Source of the DNA: Candidatus Woesearchaeota archaeon
GTDB lineage: Archaea; Nanobdellota; Nanobdellia; Woesearchaeales; GW2011-AR15
Assembly: GCA_016928835.1 (NCBI GenBank)
Contig: JAFGJW010000005.1
Coordinates: forward strand, 1 to 64,000
Length of the DNA: 64,000 nt
Direction of reading: 5' to 3'
Shown here in pieces: positions 58,783 to 64,000 of the stretch. The notes beneath the pieces are model-generated. The model was not told where the DNA came from, made no database searches, and saw nothing but the letters and a program-made list of their open reading frames with translations. The position numbers and the translations under genes are program-made. Each line of letters begins with the position of its first letter. The stretch's first letter is position 1.

Positions 58783-61150
58783 GTTGGACGATTTTGTTAC
58801 ATCTTTTGCAAAAATGAATGGAAAGTCATCGCATCAAATTAAGAGTAGCCCCCACGAACTGGAAGACAAATTTCTAAGAATCTTCGAGTGCGCTCCAGAT
58901 GGAATTATAATCGTAAACTTAAAAGGCAAGGTTGAACTATGCAATCAGGCTTTTATTGATTTGACAGGGTATTCAAAAAAAGATATTGTCGGCAGACATT
59001 TTTCAAAATTACCAACAATAATAAGGCGAGATATTCTTAACTATGTCAGATTATTCAAATCTCTTATTAAAGGGAAGATAAAGAAACCTTTTGAATTTAA
59101 ATGGAGAAGGAAGGACGGGGCTATTCGTTTTGGTGAAATACGAATTAACCTGATTAAGAAAGATAAAAAGGTTATTGGGGTGCAAGCCTTTCTGAGAGAC
59201 ATTACTGAGAGAAAAAAAACAGAAGAAGAGCTGTTCAGTAGCAAGGAGAACTACAAGCTTTTGACAGAAGGGCTACAGGATGTAATATTTAGAGTCTCAA
59301 CCAAAGGCGTGCTTGAATATATCAGCCCAGCAATTAAGGAATTCGGTGGCTACACCCCTGAAAAAGAAGTTGGTAACTTCATTGCAAAGTATTTTGCCAC
59401 AAAAAAGGAGTTTTTGTATGCTTTGCAATTAATAAAAAAGATTACTATAGATAAAAAAAAGGCATCAATTCAATTCCTCTACAAATCAAAAAAAGGAGAA
59501 CCCTTTTATGTAGAGGTTACTGCTAAACCTGTAATTAAAGGCGGGAAAGTGATTACCCTTCAGTGTGTAATGCGGGACATATCTGAGCACAAGAAATCTG
59601 AAGAAATGCTTAAAGAAAGCGAAGAGAGATACAGGACCCTGTTTCACACTGCAGGCGAAGTAGTAATACAAAGTGATCTGACAGGAAAAATCATTGATGT
59701 AAATAAGGCTGTTGAAGAATATGGCTTGCAAAGAGATGAACTTATTGGAAAAACACTCTTTTATTTCCTAACAAGAGAATCTTGGCCACAAGCCAAAAGA
59801 GATTTTCTTGAGCAATTGAGAGGCAAGTCCACTGAAGGAGAAACACAGGTTAGAACTCCCGGAGGAGTCAAAACTGCTTATTATAAAGACAGTCCGATAA
59901 TAAAAAACGGAAAGGTTGTCGGTGTTCTTACAATTATTCGAGACATAACAGAAAGAAAAAAAATTGAACTTAATCTGATGGAGAGTGAGAAGCGTTTTAG
60001 GGATATTTCAAATAGCATGGCAGATTGGATTTGGGAAGTTGATAAAAGTGGAAAATATACATTTGCATCAGGAAAAGTGAAACAAATTTTGGGCTATGCA
60101 TCAGAAGAGCTGATAGGGAAAAAGCCATTTGATTTCATGCCAAAAAGTGAAGCACAACGGGTCAAGGAGATATTCACCAGAATTGCAAAGGAAAAAGGAC
60201 CTTTAATTGATATTGAAAATTGGAACTTGACAAAAAATGGAAAAAGGGTCTGCTTATTGACTAATGGGTTTCCAATTATAGATGATAAAGGAAGTCTGGT
60301 CGGTTATAGGGGTGTTGATAAAGATATCACTGAACGCAAGATGGCAGAAGAGGCACTTAAAAAGAAACACAGAGATTTGATGGAGAAAGAAAAAGAGATA
60401 ATCTCAGTCAATAGACAACTGGAGAAGCTTAACGAAGAGCTTATGCGCCAGGATACCCTGAAAGATACTTTTCTTTCAAATATCTCCCATGAATTGAGAA
60501 CACCTTTGACCTCGATACGCACATATAATCAATTGATCTATGATCAGGTTTTTGGCCCTATCAACAAAAAACAAAAGGAGAGTCTAAAAATAACTTTAGA
60601 AAGTGCAGATTATCTTACTGAGCTAATCAGTAACCTGTTAGAGATATCCAGATTCGAAGTAGGTAAGATGAAAATGCATTTTTCAAGAGAGAATATCATT
60701 GCGGTGGTAAATGAAGTAATCAAAGAGTTTCAGCCAAGAGTTGAGGAGATAAATGGTAACATATTGGTTCACAAAAAAAGATCATATATGTTGAACATTG
60801 ACAAGACCAGAATAAAACAAGTCTATCGAAATGTAATTGAAAATTCAATCAAGTATAGAAGCAAAAGACCATTGCGGATTGAAATTAGGCACAGCAAGAT
60901 AAAAAATTTTGTCAAAATTCAAATTAGAGACAATGGCATTGGAATATCAAAGCGTAATATTAAGCATTTGTTTAATAAATTCTATCAAGCTGAGCAAGCT
61001 ATGACGGAAAAAAGGGGAGGCGTTGGTCTGGGATTATCAATTATAAAACATATTATTGAAGCGCACAAAGGTACAATTATGATTGACAGTAAACTAGGAA
61101 AAGGAACAACAGTCACTATCTGCTTGCCCATTAAACAAAATAGGCAATAA
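58775..61150 (+). CDS. Multi-PAS sensor histidine kinase
   Basis: 791 residues starting at TTG (58775) inside the end of the receiver gene. Four PAS domains at about 28-150, 155-275, 280-395 and 400-525 (each ending DITERKK or similar), a short coiled coil, HisKA with FLSNISHELRTPLTSI (catalytic His) and HATPase_c with NVIENSIKYR, DNGIGIS and GVGLGLSI. No membrane helix, so the kinase is cytoplasmic and probably senses a small ligand or redox state. It forms a two-component pair with the preceding receiver. Confidence 0.92.
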   Translation: MDKLDDFVTSFAKMNGKSSHQIKSSPHELEDKFLRIFECAPDGIIIVNLKGKVELCNQAFIDLTGYSKKDIVGRHFSKLPTIIRRDILNYVRLFKSLIKGKIKKPFEFKWRRKDGAIRFGEIRINLIKKDKKVIGVQAFLRDITERKKTEEELFSSKENYKLLTEGLQDVIFRVSTKGVLEYISPAIKEFGGYTPEKEVGNFIAKYFATKKEFLYALQLIKKITIDKKKASIQFLYKSKKGEPFYVEVTAKPVIKGGKVITLQCVMRDISEHKKSEEMLKESEERYRTLFHTAGEVVIQSDLTGKIIDVNKAVEEYGLQRDELIGKTLFYFLTRESWPQAKRDFLEQLRGKSTEGETQVRTPGGVKTAYYKDSPIIKNGKVVGVLTIIRDITERKKIELNLMESEKRFRDISNSMADWIWEVDKSGKYTFASGKVKQILGYASEELIGKKPFDFMPKSEAQRVKEIFTRIAKEKGPLIDIENWNLTKNGKRVCLLTNGFPIIDDKGSLVGYRGVDKDITERKMAEEALKKKHRDLMEKEKEIISVNRQLEKLNEELMRQDTLKDTFLSNISHELRTPLTSIRTYNQLIYDQVFGPINKKQKESLKITLESADYLTELISNLLEISRFEVGKMKMHFSRENIIAVVNEVIKEFQPRVEEINGNILVHKKRSYMLNIDKTRIKQVYRNVIENSIKYRSKRPLRIEIRHSKIKNFVKIQIRDNGIGISKRNIKHLFNKFYQAEQAMTEKRGGVGLGLSIIKHIIEAHKGTIMIDSKLGKGTTVTICLPIKQNRQ

Positions 61151-61169
61151 ATTATGGTTGGCTTAAAAA

Positions 61170-62192
61170 ATGAAAGAAGCTATGTTCTACGAAAAAAAAG
61201 AGAAAGATATTGTCCAGTGCACACTCTGTCCTCACAGCTGTATTATTAAACCAGACAACGTTGGTGTCTGCGGAGTAAGAAGAAACAAGGAGGGCATTCT
61301 TTATTCATTAGTGTATGATAATATTGAGACAGTTCATATTGATCCAATAGAAAAAAAGCCGCTCTACCATTTTCTTCCAGGAACAAAGTCTCTATCACTT
61401 TGTACTGTTGGATGCAATTTCAGATGTGAATTCTGCCAGAACTCGACTATATCCCAGGTTACCAAGGATAAAGGATATAACATCGCGGGCGAGAAAGTAA
61501 AGCCAGAGGAAATTGTGGAACTTGCACAAAAGCGGAACTGCGACTCCATCTCTTATACCTATACTGAGCCAACAATATTTTATGAATTAGCTTATGATAC
61601 TGCCAGAGTTGCACATGGAAAGGGCATTAAAAATGTTTTTGTCACAAACGGCTACATAAATGCAGAACCATTAAAAAAAATGCAGCCCTATTTGGATGCA
61701 GCAAATATTGACTTGAAATCCTTCTCAGATGACTTTTATGGGAAAGTCTGTGGTGCAAAACTCAAACCAGTTCTTGATTCAATTAAGGTCTACTATGAAC
61801 TTGGGATTTGGATAGAGATTACAACATTAGTTGTACCTGGGCAGAATGACTCTGAAAAAGAACTTGGACAGATAGCCCAATTTATTGCAGGCATTGATAA
61901 AAACATACCGTGGCATGTCTCCAGATTTCATCCTGACTATAAAATGTATGAGAGCTCAGCAACTCCAGTTGCGACAATCCATAAAGCAGTTGAGCTTGGC
62001 AAAAATGCAGGTCTCAATTATATCTATGTTGGCAATGTCTGGGGGGATGAACATGATAACACATATTGCCCAAATTGTCATAAGCTCCTGATCCGCAGAC
62101 ATGGGTTCAGCATATTGCATAATAATATAAAAGGAGCAAAGTGTAGGCACTGCAATCACACTATCCCTGGGATTTTTTCAAAAAATATTTAA
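61170..62192 (+). CDS. AmmeMemoRadiSam-system radical SAM enzyme
   Basis: 340 residues. N-terminal zinc-like Cys pattern CTLCPHSC, then the radical SAM cluster motif CNFRCEFCQN (CxxxCxxC), a TIM-barrel core with THIDPIEKKPLYHFLPG and a C-terminal zinc ribbon (CPNCHKLLIRR, CRHCN). The family belongs to the AmmeMemoRadiSam system, where it works with AMMECR1 and Memo proteins; those are not in this window. The reaction is not known for certain. Confidence 0.88.
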   Translation: MKEAMFYEKKEKDIVQCTLCPHSCIIKPDNVGVCGVRRNKEGILYSLVYDNIETVHIDPIEKKPLYHFLPGTKSLSLCTVGCNFRCEFCQNSTISQVTKDKGYNIAGEKVKPEEIVELAQKRNCDSISYTYTEPTIFYELAYDTARVAHGKGIKNVFVTNGYINAEPLKKMQPYLDAANIDLKSFSDDFYGKVCGAKLKPVLDSIKVYYELGIWIEITTLVVPGQNDSEKELGQIAQFIAGIDKNIPWHVSRFHPDYKMYESSATPVATIHKAVELGKNAGLNYIYVGNVWGDEHDNTYCPNCHKLLIRRHGFSILHNNIKGAKCRHCNHTIPGIFSKNI

Positions 62193-62215
62193 GCTATATC
62201 ATATTAAACTTTCAG

Positions 62216-62665
62216 ATGGAAGAAGTAGCAAGAAAGGCGTTGATGTATGCTGTGTTCTTCATAGTGGGTCTCCTTCTTGTAATATCCGGCCTTCCTGAAT
62301 TTGTGCACGAGCAGTCATTTGAGCTCACAAGAGCAGTGCTGTCTTCTGTTCAGCTGGCTTATGTCCGCGACCTCAAACCAACTATTGGGTTTATTGGACA
62401 ATTGATTATGGCATCCATACTCCTGCTGTTGCCAGGCTGTGTAATAGGCGGGCTATGGTTTGGCAAACTTGGATATGAGATTTTATTTGGGTATCTAAAA
62501 GCCACTGCTCTTTTTGCGCTTCCCCTTTTTGTAAACAAAGTAATTGCATTATTGTGTCTTGCTCTATGTATTTACGGGTTCTACGAGCAATACAAGATAA
62601 TCAATAAAATACCTGTATTTATGGCTCCCAAACAAGAGGACAAAGAGATGCTGAAGTTCATATGA
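62216..62665 (+). CDS. Small multi-pass membrane protein
   Basis: 149 residues with four hydrophobic helices (residues 8-28, 57-80, 92-108 and 110-128), a short outside loop (FVHEQSFELTRAVLSSVQL). No recognised family. A TATA (aatatttaagctatat) precedes the ATG, and it follows the radical SAM gene by 23 bases. Confidence 0.6.
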   Translation: MEEVARKALMYAVFFIVGLLLVISGLPEFVHEQSFELTRAVLSSVQLAYVRDLKPTIGFIGQLIMASILLLLPGCVIGGLWFGKLGYEILFGYLKATALFALPLFVNKVIALLCLALCIYGFYEQYKIINKIPVFMAPKQEDKEMLKFI

Positions 62666-62704
62666 ACCAATAAACTCTTAAATCCTGCTTGTATTATTAT
62701 TCTT

Positions 62705-64000
62705 ATGAAGAATCTTGAAATTGCTAAGATATTCTATGAAATCGCTGATATACTTGAGATACAGGGAATAGATTTTAAACCAAGGGCTTACAGAAAAGCT
62801 GCTAAAAATATTGAGTCTATGCCACAAGACATTGAGGAACTGCACAAAAAAAATAAGCTTGAGGAGATCCCGGGAGTTGGGGAGCACATTGCAAAAAAGA
62901 TTGAAGAGATAATTGAGACAGGCAAATTAAAGTACTTGGAAAAAATAAGAAAGCAGGTACCAGGACATCTTAATGAATTGCTCAAGGTTCAAAGCATAGG
63001 TCCAAAGAAGGCTAAACAGCTCCATGACAAATTAGGAGTAACCACTCTTAAAGATTTAGAAGATGCTGCTAAATCAGGCAAGATTAGAAAATTAGATGGA
63101 TTTGGGGAGACAAGTGAGCTGGATATACTTAAAGGTATTGAAATCTATAAAAAAGGCAAGGAAAGAATACCTCTTGGGTTTGCGCTTCCCATTGCTCGAG
63201 AATTGGAGCATATACTTACGCAGTTGAAAGATACAAGCAAGGTTCTGGTTGCAGGTTCACTTAGAAGAAGAAAATCAACTATAGGCGACCTAGATGTCCT
63301 TGTTGCTTCTAAACAGCCAGAAAAAATAATGGATTTTGTCACAGCAATGAAAAATGTTCAGAGAGTCCTATCAAGAGGAACAACAAAGTCCAGTGTAATA
63401 CTTGAAAACGGAATTCAAGTTGATTTGAGGGTAGTGCATGACTCTGATTTTGGAGCAGCATCACAGTACTTTACTGGCAGCAAGGAACATGGTATTAAAA
63501 CCAGAATTATTGCAAATCAATTAGGGTACAAGCTAAGTGAGTATGGTTTATTTAATAAAAATAATAAGAAAGTGGCTGGAGAAACAGAAGAAGAAATTTA
63601 CAAGAAACTTGGGATGCAGTGTCCTGAGCCTGAGTTGAGGGAGGACAGGGGGGAGATTGAGCTTGCTCAAAAAAACAGGCTTCCAAAGATCATTCCTTAT
63701 AATGCGGTAAAAGGAGATTTCCACGTACATAGCAATTACAGTGACGGCTCAGCAAGCATAGAGGAAGTTGCCAAAGAATGCATCAGGCTTGGTTATGAGT
63801 ATGTTTGTATTGCAGACCATTCAAAATCAACTAGGATTGGCAATGGTTTAACAGAAGAGAGATTATTGAAAAAATGTAAAGAGATTGATCAGATAAATAA
63901 AAAATTAAAAAAAATTAGGATATTAAGAGGAGCTGAAGTTGATATTCTGGCAAATGGAGAGCTTGATTATGATAATAAAATACTAAAACAATTGGATATT
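62705..64000 (+). CDS. polX: Family X DNA polymerase with PHP domain (3' end outside window)
   Basis: Runs off the window, so it is absent from the ORF track. ATG 62705 is the only clear start (MKNLEIAKIFYEIADILEIQ). In order: an N-terminal helix-hairpin-helix region (EIPGVGEHIAKKIEEI, SIGPKKAKQLHDKLG), a nucleotidyltransferase palm with the catalytic VAGSLRRRKSTIGDLDVLVAS, then a PHP domain (KGDFHVHSNYSDGS, CIADHSKS). The PolX family fills gaps in base-excision repair, and the PHP domain is a 3'-5' exonuclease or AP-endonuclease. A TATA (taaatcctgcttgtattatt) is close upstream. Confidence 0.93.
   Translation, partial: MKNLEIAKIFYEIADILEIQGIDFKPRAYRKAAKNIESMPQDIEELHKKNKLEEIPGVGEHIAKKIEEIIETGKLKYLEKIRKQVPGHLNELLKVQSIGPKKAKQLHDKLGVTTLKDLEDAAKSGKIRKLDGFGETSELDILKGIEIYKKGKERIPLGFALPIARELEHILTQLKDTSKVLVAGSLRRRKSTIGDLDVLVASKQPEKIMDFVTAMKNVQRVLSRGTTKSSVILENGIQVDLRVVHDSDFGAASQYFTGSKEHGIKTRIIANQLGYKLSEYGLFNKNNKKVAGETEEEIYKKLGMQCPEPELREDRGEIELAQKNRLPKIIPYNAVKGDFHVHSNYSDGSASIEEVAKECIRLGYEYVCIADHSKSTRIGNGLTEERLLKKCKEIDQINKKLKKIRILRGAEVDILANGELDYDNKILKQLDI

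Noticed and set aside
1-64000. CRISPR arrays, cas genes, rRNA genes and insertion-sequence transposases
   Set aside because: I looked for regularly spaced direct repeats, Cas signatures, rRNA-like sequence and transposase motifs and found none in the window. The 70-base and 30-base repeats are too few and irregular for CRISPR.

Overview
This window comes from an archaeon, most likely a DPANN-type lineage close to Woesearchaeota or Pacearchaeota. The evidence is archaeal DnaG-type primase, diphthine synthase, an Mre11-like nuclease, an XPD/Rad3-type helicase, TrmO, archaeal AT-rich TATA promoters about 25 bases upstream of many start codons (leaderless transcripts), and surface proteins with PGF-pre-PGF-like C-terminal regions. 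The lineage is inferred from gene content and protein style. No rRNA is present to confirm it. Bacterial-type genes are mixed in: RadC, PpiC, a PAS histidine kinase with a receiver protein, acyl-ACP/acyltransferase genes, TspO, FecR and Kazal domains.

Layout. 0-5.7 kb: the 3' part of a giant repeat surface protein, a membrane-anchored parvulin foldase and dnaG. 5.7-6.2 kb: a gene-free stretch with a strongly structured candidate RNA. 6.2-9.3 kb: small membrane proteins and Mre11. 9.3-13.5 kb: a predicted PD-(D/E)XK protein, then a three-domain acyl-activating/acyl-carrier/acyltransferase protein overlapping its own holo-ACP synthase. 13.5-19.8 kb: CorA-like transporter, CBS protein, TspO, lipoproteins, small membrane proteins and an XRE regulator with a clear operator. 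20-22.8 kb: winged-helix protein, FecR-domain protein and a secreted protein.

22.9-36.9 kb is an accessory region. It holds toxin-antitoxin genes and their wrecks (a mazF stub, frameshifted relE and ORF6N genes), orphan proteins, 70-base direct repeats around a winged-helix/ParB-like gene, a DpnII-like restriction-modification system, a Fic gene bounded by 15-base inverted repeats and nuclease-gene remnants, and a gene split by an in-frame stop. 36.9-49.8 kb is mostly envelope: a membrane metalloprotease, a MacB-like ABC export operon, secreted and membrane proteins, a SemiSWEET transporter, RadC and a Kazal-domain lipoprotein. 49.8-54 kb: a half-size MFS protein, a tRNA-Gln gene interrupted in both the D arm and the T arm, dphB, ftsZ and a nitroreductase. 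54-64 kb: a winged-helix regulator, XPD-like helicase, Tam41-like nucleotidyltransferase, acylphosphatase, receiver and PAS kinase, an AmmeMemoRadiSam-type radical SAM enzyme, and the start of DNA polymerase X.

The most notable observations are the interrupted tRNA-Gln, the structured RNA upstream of dnaG, the acyl-lipid gene pair together with a Tam41-like gene, and the Fic cassette. Coordinates and motifs were read directly from the sequence by eye. Family assignments rest on remembered motifs and no database search was run.
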